From: Osedax fenrisi
Lineage: Eukaryota > Annelida > Polychaeta > Sabellida > Siboglinidae
Assembly (NCBI GenBank): GCA_964019155.1
Contig: OZ025240.1
Span: 39,446,715 to 39,510,714, forward strand
DNA: 64,000 nt
Direction: 5' to 3'
A program made the translations under genes and the position numbers. Below, piece by piece: positions 25,621 to 39,000 of the stretch (positions within the stretch are counted from its first letter, which is position 1; each line of letters begins with the position of its first letter). The notes beneath the pieces were generated by a model. That model saw only the letters and a program-made list of their open reading frames with translations. It searched no databases and was not told the origin of the DNA.

Positions 25621-26321
25621 ATATATTTATCATTTGATGATTACATTATGAAATAATTAATAATGTATATATCCGCACTTTTATGAATTTTAATTATATT
25701 ATAAACACAATTCTAAACAAGCATGGTTTAACTCTGATCTTTTAGATATACGATTACTTTAATGATAACAGTATATTATATATTATTATTGTATATTATA
25801 CCTATTCATAATTGTGCTCTCACTAAAATTATAATTCTACTTTTAAGAATACTAAACTAAGTGTGTACTTATTTATCGGCATATATTATTATTCCTATTA
25901 CTGAACACAGTCATCTTTCTCTTATCGTATATGATATCTGCATTACAGATATATCTTGATTAACATAATTTATGACAATTACATGTTTATTAAAATCGTA
26001 ATGAACCTAACTCTGTACGATTCTAAGCTATAGGAAGTTATAGGAAACTAACTAACTAACCTACAGCTACTGAACATATTCTCCAATTTATACCCATTTA
26101 AAAAAAATTGGAAAGAGTTTGTATTCGCATCTTATTCATTATATTACTTATAATATATTATCTATCCTAGATACATATTACATCATATCATATTATCTTA
26201 TAGGTAATAGTGTAATCTTATAGGTTATAGTGTGAACTACAATGTGGTTAATCATATTATGATATTATATCGTCTATATATTTATTATAATCATATAGTG
26301 GTTCAGTTATACAGTGGTCTG

Positions 26322-26352
<31 letters not shown>

Positions 26353-27060
26353 TACATTATATTATATATTATATATTATATAATACTTACATTATATTAT
26401 ATAATACTTTACATTGTTGGCATAATATAATAATATTTAAATAATTGATGCGTAATAATATTAAATAAGATGCAATTAAAAGAAAAGCATGTATGTGAAA
26501 ATCCTACCAAACATATTCGAATTAAGATGGAATAAGCGTCTCAACAAATTAATAAAAATATGTATTATGAAATACTACGATATGAAATAGTGTTATTACT
26601 ATGAAGATATATAATAAAGTAATCATTTTTAGAAATTTGTAGACATCCCAGATAGAAGTTACTACTTCTTAACGCATATTGAAACAGGATAAATACGTGG
26701 TAATACGTGGTTCTACTACATTCCCTATAGGGTTAAGAAGTATACTTCTTATCAGGAATTATAAATTAGAGTCAGCTAGAGTCGTATAAAGAAGTTATTG
26801 ATTATAATATACCCTGTATTAATGTTTAAATAAACCAATATTATAATTATAAATTTATTATTATTTATGTATGTATATATATAAATTATAATTATAAAAT
26901 ACTATATAGTAAATAAACAGATTCGAATCGTAAAGTTTTATATATGTTATATAATAGATTTGAATATATACATCTAATTATACAAGATAATATACCTCAT
27001 ACTAGTATTAACTACTTCGATAAAGGTTTGTGCTTCTCTATACATATAGTACGATATCAG
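25620..27060. other. AT-rich stretch without recognisable genes
   Basis: Nothing supported except a TA tract at about 26325-26351 with ATTATAT palindromes on its right. Confidence 0.5.
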
Positions 27061-27185
27061 AATAGGACATGCGCACTGTGACATGCGCACTAGGTCATGT
27101 GACATGCGCATTCGGAGTGTCACGTGACTAGATCAGCTGAAGAGTGGATACGGACATGTTCAGCGTCGTGCTGATCTCGGCTATT
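27060..27185. promoter_or_regulatory. GC-richer patch with GCGCATG repeats and a CACGTG palindrome
   Basis: Four CATGCGCA-type words (about 27068-27113) resemble NRF1 half-sites. They are followed by GTCACGTGAC, an E-box palindrome (27119-27128). In AT-rich surroundings this looks like a small regulatory island, but no adjacent gene start is recognised. Confidence 0.3.
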
Positions 27186-27379
27186 TCTGCGGTGACGATA
27201 TCGTTAAGAATTTCAATTAATTATACGATTCATTTATAATAATAATAATAATAATTAGTTATATTATTTTGTTATTATAATTATTTATAATTATATTAAA
27301 TATTATATTTTATAATATAAATTGTATATTAGATATATTTATTTCGGTTGACAATTTATTAGATATTATATCTATCGAA

Positions 27380-28890
27380 CCAATTAATACACACAATAAC
27401 AAAAATATTAACATAGCTAGAATTTATGGAGAACCCAAATAAAATATTATACTTTTTACTGATTATATAATTAATATTCTACATAACGAATTTTATAATA
27501 ATAACCCTTATTTTATAGGTGGTGATTTTAAAATTGATTTATTAAACTTTACTCTTAAGATAATATTACATATGTTATTGATAATATATATATATATACT
27601 AATAGTTTCGCCCCTCATAAATAGCGCCACCAGAATAACTACTAAATCATCCACACTATAGTGACACTAGTCTAGCCTATAGGCTTCTAGACTATAGTGT
27701 GCTATTGGCTACTTGATAATATGTTTACTAATTTAGAAAGCAATCCAAATATATAGGAATAATAATAAATCATAAAAGTGATCACTAGTGATTACCTATG
27801 GACTATATGAAAAATAAAATGAATCAAATTTCGTTATATAACCTACACCGCCGAATGAAGTAGCTGATATACTATAACATCTTAAAAATAAAAATACATT
27901 GATGTTTTTGATCTAAACACAAATATTATTAAAAGGATATTTTATTTAATTATAGAACCTTTAAGTTATTTATTTAATCTGTGTATAGAAAAAGGGATAT
28001 ATCCTAAAAGCTTGACGATTGTAAGAATTGTTCCTATCTTAAAAGCGGGGAAAGAGATGACATATATGTCATATATATAACATATAACATATATGTAACT
28101 ACCGACAAATATATTTGTTTTAATCAAATATCTAAAGTTTTCGAAAATTACTGAAAATACGGTTCGTTCTATTTATGAATACATTATTTTCTAATAGAAA
28201 AATTGGGTTTAGAGCATGTTTAAGTACGGAAGATGCTCTTATAAGTCTCGTAGATGAAGTCATTAATAATGTAGAGTATACATATAAGTGTGCAATATTA
28301 TAACGTGATCTTTAAACAGATGTTGATACATTAAACCATGCTAGTCAATAATTTAAAAAGGTGTCATTTGGAAGTACCAGGTTTAGCTCTAGAGTGTTTA
28401 GAAGCTATATTGTATACAGGTACAAGTAGAATTATATACGGATATTAAGCGTCACTTATCTCAAAAGTTACAAACGAGGTACTATATATATAGTGCCTAT
28501 AGTGCCATATATGGCACTATAGAAAAAGTATCTACACAGATCAGACGTCGACGCTTACAGTTTGCTGGATATCGCCTACGTAGAGATGATGAGGTTTTTT
28601 CGGATCTAGTTCTTTAGGAACCTACTCTGTGGAACTAGAATACGGTGAAGTACACCGGTAAGCTATACTAGGTCTCATGAACGCGGTACTGTCGAATGAA
28701 CGATGAGAGTAGCTATGATGAAATGTGATATTTGCAGAAATTCTATTGTTTGGGAAAATAACAATCCCGAAATAAGCAAGTAAGTAAGAATAAACGGATT
28801 ATGAAGGTAATACATCTGCATTGTGTAAAGTAAACAATGGTGTACCACTGGCGCCTGTTCTGGGTTTGATTAACCAATATATCTTAATTA
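27380..28890 (+). pseudogene. CR1/L2-like ORF2 remnant, interrupted by an RTE fragment
   Basis: In order: an endonuclease block FIGGDFKIDLL (GDFN-type motif, about 27515-27545); DNMFTNLESNP; reverse-transcriptase blocks EPLSYLFNLCIEKGIYPKSL and RIVPILKAGKE near 27955-28060; FMNTLFSNRKIGFRACLSTE with DALISLVDEVINNVEYTYKC near 28165-28300; and NNGVPLAPVLGLI (the GxPxGxxL box) near 28838-28875. Between the last two blocks sits an RTE fragment (28530-28795). Many stops; dead copy. Confidence 0.75.
28530..28795 (+). mobile_element. RTE-like 3' fragment inside the CR1-like ORF
   Basis: It reads IRRRRLQFAGYRLRRDDEVF and SDLVL, the conserved C-terminal RxRFAGHCxR block of RTE-type elements, then a tail AAGCAAGTAAGTAAG. 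Words ATACGGATATTAAG before it (28440) and AAACGGATTATGAAG after it (28795) may be a decayed target duplication. Confidence 0.65.
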
Positions 28891-28892
28891 TA

Positions 28893-29477
28893 GCAACCCA
28901 TATGATTGTCCTATTACCGACCCCCTAAATTACCCTAATACCGACACCATGTGATTTATAATATCCAATCAAAATAGATCCTTATTTTACTTTAAAATAT
29001 GTCGTAAGTTATTTGTGTATCATTTATATAGATTTCGGATTCATAATTCCAGTTGATTATATACATACTGATTAATAAATAAATATAAAATAATATAATT
29101 ACTATAAAGTTTAAATTTAAATTTAATATTACTATTAAAACATAAATTCAATAAAAAATAAATTACGTGCATGTTATAATTAATTATATTTATGTATATA
29201 TACTATTTTTATTGGATATTATAATACTATAATTATTTATAACACGATTATGTTAGGGGATCGGTAATAGGGGAAGGGGGTCGGTATTAGGTACATGTAT
29301 CAGATTACCGACCCCCCTGTTTATTCTTGTAAATATAATGATATTAAAAATTTAAAATAGCCACATTATTCATTGCCATAATATTACCCTAATTACAAAA
29401 TTTTAAATAAATATATTTAATATTGAATACGTTATTACAAATAATTATTTAGGGGTCGGTAATCGGAGACTTTCCCT
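28893..29477. mobile_element. Miniature element with GGGGTCGGTAAT words
   Basis: The right end is AATCGGAGACTTTCCCT followed by TA (29478-29479). ATTACCGACCCC-type words occur at the left (28914-28950), in the middle (29255-29320, several) and at the right (29455-29466). The interior is AT-rich without ORFs. The left border is degenerate, and TA at 28891-28892 is my best guess. It has the same architecture as the elements at 1952, 4759 and 15261. Confidence 0.6.
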
Positions 29478-29479
29478 TA

Positions 29480-30260
29480 CATATAGGTAAATAATAATAG
29501 TATTAATAGAGTTAACTATTTAAAATATCTTTGGATATAAATTGTAAAACATGTAATATTGGTGCTATATAGGTATACTCCTACAAAATATATAATATTC
29601 TCAAATTTGTTGATCTTGTAAAACTTAATTTAGCTAAGATAGCATTTATAGCTACCTCAAACTTTACAGAGTACATTTTAAGTATATAATTCTATGTGCA
29701 ATATAGATCAACACATTTAAAATATATGGATACAATTATATAAGTTTGAAATTACAAAATATTCTACACTTATTCAATGACAATTATTATAGAATAACTT
29801 AGCAGATAAAATTTATATGTTGAATTCAAATAAGTTATCAAAAAAAAATTAAAAATTATATTTATAGATACATACTAATACAAGTCTATAGTCAGAAGTC
29901 AAGTCAAAACAGTATAGTGTACGATGAAGAATACTCTATTACTTTTAGCTTATCTAATTTTATGTATATTTAATTTTTATTATTTTCAATCTTAATATAT
30001 TAATTTAATTGTTCATTTATTTGTACACTTGAATATTATCTTATTAATATATAACTGATTGAAAACAAACGATGGTACGTGATATAGCTCGGTTTATAGA
30101 TAACTTTGTTGTACATGTATGTGAGTACTCCACAACTAATTCAACTTCCTGTTTTAGTTATAAAACAATACAAATAGACATGTAACCGATAAATACATTT
30201 CGGAAATGCAGAGTTACGTGACTCATTGATTGAAGAAAATATTAATAATTTAACTTTTAG
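29480..30260. other. AT-rich stretch without recognisable features
   Basis: No coding motif, inverted termini or known repeat found before the duplicated block begins. Confidence 0.5.
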
Positions 30261-30652
30261 TTTGATATTTTATTATTTTAAAGAATTCAGTTTGAGAGTT
30301 ATTTAACTATTTTCTGAAATACTACCGTTATAAACTCTCCGATTATATCATTTATAGCATTTATTATAAATCATTTATGAATTTATTGTATTTATAAAAA
30401 TAAATGTGTATCTATCTATCTATCTATAATATAGATTATATATAGAGTTATATAGTTCTATTATAGTCATTCTAGAATTATAATCCAAGTTTAATGATTT
30501 CCTATTTTTTATACCATATTATATTAGACCACTTGTAAATATTATTTCAGACATATGTTATGTGTCCGAATGAGGATTGAATCGCATCCTAATATAGTAG
30601 GTATAGTAGGTATATCCACGTCTCAGGACCTACGGGCCATACCCATTAGCAT

Positions 30653-30706
<54 letters not shown>

Positions 30707-30737
30707 GTACGTGTGGTGTGTTTGCATATATGTATAA

Positions 30738-30783
<46 letters not shown>

Positions 30784-31148
30784 TTACAAATAATTATTTT
30801 ATAGAAATAATATTTCATATATTACTATACTATATAGAATATTATATATAAAATGAATACGATTAATAATCCCGTATATGGGTCGATTTGAATTGATATA
30901 TGTATGATATACCTTCCATTCTTAAAGCTAATAATAATTGATTTGAACAATGACTTTAGAATTTGATAGGTGTACTCGTATTACATGTATGAATATATCA
31001 GGTGGCAGGTATTCTTTGATTGCTAAATGTAGGTATATTCTAATATATAGTGAATTATATATATATATATATATTATTATTATTAGTATTATTATCAGAT
31101 GTGTACATCCGGGTAATTATAGAAGCAGAGATTGTCGAGATAATTACC

Positions 31149-31208
<60 letters not shown>

Positions 31209-31421
31209 CAATATTTAATTATAGATTAATACATTGCGAGTTACAAAAATAACATTGTTATTAGCCGCTGATATTATTATATTCGAACAATTTACAACGA
31301 CGGTATAATTTTAAGATAATAATATATATAATAAAATAAATGGTCACCTTTACAATGTATACATTGGTTTAAGATGCACAGTTTTGATGATTCACGTTCC
31401 ATTGTTTACGTGCCTTAGTTA

Positions 31422-31572
31422 GGGGCGCTGCAACAGAAGGGATGGGGATATGTCCCCCCCCCACTTTAAAATATAGGGGGACCTTATATGTATTGGTCAT
31501 CCCCCTACTTTTACTACACAATTTATTTGGATTGATTTGTCCCCCCTACATACAAAATCGTTCCAGCGCCCC
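31422..31572. mobile_element. GGGGCGCTG miniature element, second copy
   Basis: Same element as 1224-1376, with a shorter C-run. It was carried along by the duplication, with flanking TA at 31420-31421 and 31573-31574. Confidence 0.8.
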
Positions 31573-31832
31573 TAGCCGTGGTATATGATGTTAACCAGTG
31601 ACATATTTAGCGGTTCACTTAACACATTTATAAATATACAATTATATATATTTTAAAAGTAGATAAGAGATTCTCTATATTTAATCGGTGGAAAAATATA
31701 AACTATTTATGTACGATAAATTAATTCATAGAAGAGGTTTGGGATATTTTATATCCTGTAAAGTATTATTCCAAAGATGTTCAAATTATTCATGTACAAA
31801 TTAATTAAAAAAATCTATTTATTCAAATATTA

Positions 31833-31864
<32 letters not shown>

Positions 31865-32147
31865 AGATATATAAGAATACATAATTATAATAATGATAGG
31901 CATAATACAATATTATTCCACACAATCTGACTCGTCTTGTTTATGAAATAAAATAAACATTATAAAATAAAAAGGTAGTAATTAAAATATATAGTAACAT
32001 AATATATAAGAATATATTCGTATTCTAACATTTTATCTAGACTTTATTATTTAGTAATATATATATATATATATATATGTGATTTTAAAATTATTTAATA
32101 AAATTGATAAAATAATAATACAACATTTTAAAGTACATATTTATATA

Positions 32148-33047
32148 GGGGAAAGTAACCGTATACGGACAGTGCCCGAATACGGACAGTGCCCGAATAC
32201 GGTATCTCATAAATCATACATCCTACAAAAAAATATTTAATGAATAATATACTTATAATTATATAAATAGTCTAAAAAAGTATTTTATATTTTTTAATTA
32301 TTCAAAATATTGCTGATATATCAAATAAATTGATTTTTGTATTACGTTTTTAAATTTATGAAAAAAATGTCAACTTAAAACCTTCTAAATAATATACAAA
32401 TATATCGATATGAAATATAATTATATTATTAAAATATAAAGCATTCTAAAATTATATATATACATTTCTATATTTATTATCAAATATTCATTAAGTTATA
32501 AGCATATATCTAGAGGTCATATAAGTCCCTAATACAGACACCATATAACCAATCAGCGCGTAGCGAATGAAATATTCTGAATTTCATAAAATCGTGTGCT
32601 TTATAATATTAATATAACCAATGAAACTAAATAAAAAAATATATTTATTTAGATACTTACATTTTAATATTAATTAAAAATTAATTAAATTAAATTAATT
32701 AATTAAAAAAATAATAAAAATAAATAAATTATTAACTAATTAAATTAGAATAAATTGTTCATAAAATTAATTATAAATAATGTAATTGTAATTTGTCTGA
32801 TTGATTCATCAATACTATATAATTTATCTAGTGTATATATGGTTTCGTATTATAACACAGGGTGTCCATATTCGGATATAGGTTACACCCCCATTATCTA
32901 TGGAATTAAAAGATTAAATAACATTTTAAAACACAATAATATCTATAATCATAATATTAATATATTGTAACTTTTGAATACAAATAATGAGTCATACAAT
33001 GTTAAGTTAATTTATTGTTAAAGTGTCCGAATTAGGTTACTTTCCCT
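32148..33047. mobile_element. GGGGAAAGTAACC miniature element, second copy
   Basis: Same element as 1952-2845, with flanking TA at 32146-32147 and 33048-33049. The left subterminal word CGGACAGTGCCCGAATA is present twice here where the other copy has one full unit plus CGGACACTC. Confidence 0.85.
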
Positions 33048-34254
33048 TAAACAACTTGTAGTCATTGTCATACAATTTTACTAAAATATTTGTTATATTG
33101 TATATTAAATATTAAGATGATTACCTTTATTTAAAGTATTCCCTATGTTAATTCCGACACTGTACTTACAACACCATTTTCTATTTGTCCTACCAACTCT
33201 ATGAAACATATTAGTATTTAGTATTTCCATTTAAAATATATTTTGTAAATTATTTGGTAAATTGAAATTATTTGTTCTAAACATAAATTTCATCGTATTA
33301 TTACAAATATTATTATCAAATTTCAAAGTTGTGTGTCAGAAATAAAATTGTTTAAAATTGCTCTTACAACTAAATTTCAAAGTTATTTTTGTAAGATTTT
33401 TTATTTTTTTAAACTATCTCAAATGTATTATCCATAGGTGATAACAATAATTTAAATTGTATTATAACAATTACTTATATAGTTAAACTAATGATGATAT
33501 GTTTAATTTAAATTTAAATTTATTTAGAATTAATATTCATCTGCATAATATTCCACAACATATTTATTTTTTTTCCAATCTAATTTTCAATTATAAATAT
33601 ATTTTACATTTGTAATTATTTAATTCTTTTTAACGCGTTTCTTAAATAAATTGATACACTTGCAATTTGTTTGACTAAATCCAAAGTATTGGTTACTACT
33701 TTAGTTGTATCAACGCATGCAGTATCAGTGAACATTTCATTGATACTGCATACCTCGCGAGGTCACCATTAACTTTATTTAATAATTGATATGTCTAGAT
33801 TTAATATTTTTTACTAATATTTTAGATTGTGCGAAATTAAAGATATTGGTCTATATTTTCAGATTTATTTGTGTCACCAGATTTAAATATAGGGAACACT
33901 TTTAATTTTTGTTACTATTATATGTAGCATAATATAATTTTGAATCAATAATACATTTGTAAGTTTTTTATTATCAAATTATTATTATTATTGTTTTTGC
34001 ATTGTATAAAATATATTATTTTATAGTTACTCATATTTAATCTTGTCAGAAAATTTATTTCCAATATTACTGGAATACTTGTTAACATTATATAATGTTG
34101 AAGTAGGACCAGTAGACTGGGGAGATTGAAGAGATCACTCCTAACATGTGAATTGCACAATGAGACCTCTTCTATATAGCATATTATTTATTATAGACCA
34201 AGTATTTTTTTGTATTTATTGTTTATTATTCACCAATAATTGAGAACTAATATA

Positions 34255-35240
34255 AATAATAAATCATTCGTTGATGCTTTGAAACAACCTATTGAGCCTA
34301 AGCTTAGTATTATTACGAATACAATTAATAAAACAAATAATAACAATACTAAATATCCTAAATTAGATAATAAACTTTCATGTACTACTATTTAACATAT
34401 AGATGTAAACAATTGTAACAATGCATATATTAAATCTGTATTCGTATTACTTGATTTAAATTTAACTTCAATTACAAATGTATGTTTTCGTAATAATAAT
34501 GCTTATATATATATATATATATATTTCACTAAATCCTACTCCAAATTAGAATTTTAAATTGTGCTAGATTATTTAGATAAACATTAGTAGACACTGAGTA
34601 TAAATATATTTTTATTTGCGATTATCTGGATAAGCTAGTTGTAAAAAGGGGGCACGTATATTATCATGCAATAAAATCTGATTTAATATCTGGTTATAAA
34701 TGTTTCATCAATAATACGATTAGAGATTATGAACTACGCCCATTGGTAGCCCCTATATATTAATGGTGTTGATAGCATTGATTAGAAATGTAATCCATTA
34801 ACACATTCCGTCGATCAATTGAAAGAATGGAATTCTTCATTTGATACATTTATTACATCGACAAATTCAAATGATTCTAATAATATCGAAATTCAATGAC
34901 ATTATGTCAGATATACCAATACTATTTGTAATGAATTATTTTCAGATGATATTAAAACAAATTTTAAGAATAAAATACCGAATACGTTAATCACGTTACC
35001 TGCATTACCGCTCACTACGCTGTAATATTGCTATCATTCTTAGATTTATAACTGACATTCATATTGATACATTTACAGAAATATGGCTAAATGATGATGA
35101 TCATCATATATTATCTCTATTAAATAGTTCTCATTTTTTGGACATAGCTATTTTTATTTTGCATCAAATATAATCTCTTCTAATAGACTTTCTTCTTATC
35201 ATGGTGGTGGTGTTGGGTTGTTATTGTAATTTTCTTGCTA
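34255..35240 (+). pseudogene. 5' part of a CR1-like retrotransposon (ORF1 and start of endonuclease)
   Basis: The first part reads DALKQPIEPKLSIITNTINK and further on CDYLDKLVVKRGHVYYHAI, KSDLISGYKCFINNT and IDQLKEWNSSFDTFITS, separated by stops. I take it for a decayed ORF1 without named motifs. From about 35045 it reads DIHIDTFTEIWLNDDDHHIL and SYHGGGVGLLL, the TETWL and GGGV blocks at the start of CR1-type endonucleases. Everything downstream is missing, so this copy keeps its 5' side and has lost its 3' side. Confidence 0.55.
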
Positions 35241-35687
35241 ATTATCTATATTAATAGGATATTCAAATTAAACTATAATAACATTGTTAGGAAAAAGTAC
35301 ATCTAACAAAATATACAAAAATACTAGGATTATTATCCTAATGTATACTTTAAGAGTGACAAAAATACTTTTTTTGAAACCATAATAAATATTGATTATA
35401 ATCTAAGCTAACTATAATAACTATAAAAAAATATATTCTGTTTTTTGAAATAACTTTCTAAATTATCTTACACGATGTTAATATTATATGGTACGCATAA
35501 TAATATGTTGCATATGTACATACGTGCGTACCTTTGTTTATGGTATTAACTATTTAATGAATACTATAGTATACTGCAGTATACTGTATATATATATAGT
35601 ATAATACAATATATATTATATATCCTATAGTATAATTATATATAGGTACATATATAAGCCTACTATAATATACTATAATATACTATA

Positions 35688-35863
35688 TTAACCCGTAGAG
35701 TTATTGTCCGTGGATCTCCTGTAGGTGTCCGAGGCTATCGAGTCTGGCGTTGTACTTCGGCACAGTTTAGTGGCGGTCATCACACAGGCCTTACGGAATG
35801 CCGGCATCAGAATCACGTACACGAACGGGTTCAGAACGCAGTTCAATACTGCTAGAAATACGC
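35688..35863 (-). CDS. GPCR last exon: TM7 and cytoplasmic tail
   Basis: The acceptor is CCTCTGCAG at 35864 upward. The exon reads VFLAVLNCVLNPFVYVILMP with AFRKACVMTATKLC (helix 8), then a Ser/Thr-rich tail ending STDNNSTG and TAA at 35688-35690. It starts in phase 1, whereas the TM6 exon ends in phase 0 if its donor is as I place it. The distance from the TM6 Pro to NPxxY is also too short, so a small ECL3 exon is missing between them or the TM6 donor lies further on. Confidence 0.85.
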
Positions 35864-35989
35864 CTGCAGAGGTCGTGGTAGAGGTCAACCAGGATGTTTA
35901 TAATAACTAACTATAGTTATCTATAACTTACACGCGTATCTATGGATAATCAAATATTTATGTATTAATTCTTATTACTAACTTCACGT

Positions 35990-36034
<45 letters not shown>

Positions 36035-39000
36035 GTGGGAGTGAATTTTGAAATAAAAATAATTATATAACACTATATTTTACCATATACAATATTAGTA
36101 TAGTATATATATATATATATAATATTGTAGTTTGTAATGGTTTGAGATATCGCTTTAACTGTAATGCATGATAATCATGGTAATATACATGACAATATAT
36201 GTAAATAAGTAACACACACACACCACACATATATATATAATATAGATCGTAGTGAATTTTGAAATAATTATGACTGTCTGGTTATGTCTAGCGATAGTGA
36301 TATACCGTTATATGTGGAGTTCAATGATGTAAATAAATTCACATATAACGTTACATCACTATCGCGTGACATAACCAGACAGTCATAATTATTTCAAAAT
36401 TCACTACGATCTATATTATATATATATGTGTGGTGTGTGTGTGTTACTTATTTACATATATTGTCATGTATATTACCATGATTATCATGCATTACAGTTA
36501 AAGAGATATCTCAAACCATTACAAACTACAATATTATATATATATATACTATACTAATATTGTATATGGTAAAATATAGTGTTATATAATACGCTATTGT
36601 CAAATACAATATATACCCACTCTATAGAGTGGGCTACGTTATAGTGTTCCATTGTTTAGTAATAAGTAATCATTTAATAATCCATAATTATACTGCCGGT
36701 TAATATTTCATAAAATATAATAACAATAAATTAATCAATACTTTATAATTAATAATATTTATTATTTATGTCCAGGAAATGATGATAACAACGATAACAC
36801 GCCCCCGTAAAGTGGGCGTTACCCTAGTAACCCAGTTACGCCCCCGCTCGCTGGCTAACCTATTTTTTGCATGGTCGACCCGAATACGTACGGAGTGACG
36901 TGAGTGTAGCCGAGAGCGTAATACCTGTTACGTCATAGGAGGAGATGATCTATCAGCGAGGTGTGTGCGCACACACACAAGAGCGCGCACACTCATTCAT
37001 TACTGGCGTACAATTTACGTTATATTCATTCATTACTACATCTATTAATCATCGAATGCCATCATCATGATGTTTATCACAATGTATTAGGTCACTGTAT
37101 CACAATGGACTGCGTCACTCTATTATAATACATTTATACATATATACGTGTGTGTGTATGCATGCGTGTATGTATACGTATATATATACATGCAGAGTGC
37201 GTCACTGTATATTACATGCGAATTTTCATTACGTAATAATTGAATAACTTCGCTCGTGTCAGATTCCAATGTACATGCGCACGGAAATAGTGTACTAGTT
37301 ATAATAGATAATAATGCTATTTGTATACATCATTATGATATTATTAGGTAAATATGGTTAGGTAAATATGGGTGTAAATTGTATCCAATACTACTGTTAT
37401 TTAAACTCACACATACATTACACATATATACAGGATTATATACAGGATTATATACAGGATTATATACAGGATTATATATTAATAATTATGATATTTATTA
37501 GAAGAATTCTGTTTATTTTCTGTATTAATAATATGATAATATAATGTACTTTATCGACATATTGACATATTAATACATATCGACTAATTAGTATTAATTA
37601 TAAAGTTAAAAGTAAGTCATGGTGTACCGTTCTTCATATTATACACAAAGAAGATAGACCGGTATCGTGTCATTGTCAGTGTACGATGTGAATGACGATT
37701 AATTACTGTAGAACAATAGTGAACAATGTGTAGTGTTATCAAGTACCGGAAGTACGTTATTAGGATCTATCTGGATCTATTAATGTTAAGGTAAATAATC
37801 AAATACACTATATCTAGTGACCTTCACACTTCGTAGGTGTCACGTGACGGTGGTGAACCGGATGTAAACATCACGTGCTTAACAGGACTAACATATTATA
37901 ACCAGAAAATCACATATGACTAGCTAATGGACGTTAAACACGGTATACGTTGTTCACGTTCTACGCTATAACGAGTAATGAACGCTATAACGATGTACCG
38001 CTATCTAGTTAGCTAGATGTCGTATAATGCTATAGATACAGTGAACCTGAACAAACATGACTCATAAAGGTACTCGAACTAATTGATGATGACTGATAAT
38101 AAATAGGAATTCATATGTAAAATGTACTAGCTATATATATATATAGCTATATATATATAATCATATTTTATAAAATATATTGTATTATTAGTATATAGCA
38201 TAGCTAGTACATGGCTATGCTAGTTTTAATTAGTGATGTAAATGATGCTAAAATATAAAGAATCGATGCAGTCTCAAATACCTAAAGTCTCAAATCGGCT
38301 CGTTTTTTTCCGAAAATGAAAGTCTCGTCTCGGCTCGGCATTAAAAAGCTGGGCATTATTTAAATCACAAGTATACTTGTATATAGTAGTTTATAGTATA
38401 CTTGTATAGAATACACAAGTAGTGACTAGCGTATGCTTGCGTACTGGCCATGGGTCGAAGCCGACGGTGAAGATGAAGATAACGGTGACGCTGAAACCTA
38501 TCTGCGTCATGCGTATCTGCGCCATCTTCAGAGTGCTTTGTTTGCCATTCACTTCCTTTCTACCCCTGCTGTGCTGCGAGTGTTACATCATAGTTGTTAT
38601 GACGTCATACGTGTAACGGCAGGGGGTAGCGGTACGACGTAACTTAAACGTAACTTAAACTAATTTATTATATAATATATTATATAATATTATATAATAT
38701 ATAATATATATACAATGAGGAACGAAATATAAATTAATAACTCAACATTTATATTAATAGATTCATTATAATTTGTTATAAGCAAATACTTAGATAAATA
38801 ATAATATAAATAATAAACTGAAATACAGATATTGATTATTACTTATTCGTGTTTTGCTATATTAAACTAATTTATTATATAATATACAATGAGGAACGAC
38901 ATATAAATTAATAGTCACGTATTGAGTACGTGCGGCGCTAATCAAAGAGATACCATTCGCTACTCAACGTAATACGTGTGACTTGTGTTCATATGGAGCA

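Larger units (their letters stand above)
30262..34110. repeat. Right copy of the 3.9-kb direct duplication
   Basis: It matches 1-3911 in the same orientation. Differences include shorter TA arrays, a missing CTTTA near 33192, and an extra ACGGACAGTGCCCGAAT word inside the nested miniature element (32166-32204). The match ends after GTTGAAGTAGGACC at 34110. The match begins at the first base of the window, so the true left end may be up to a little before 30262. Confidence 0.95.
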
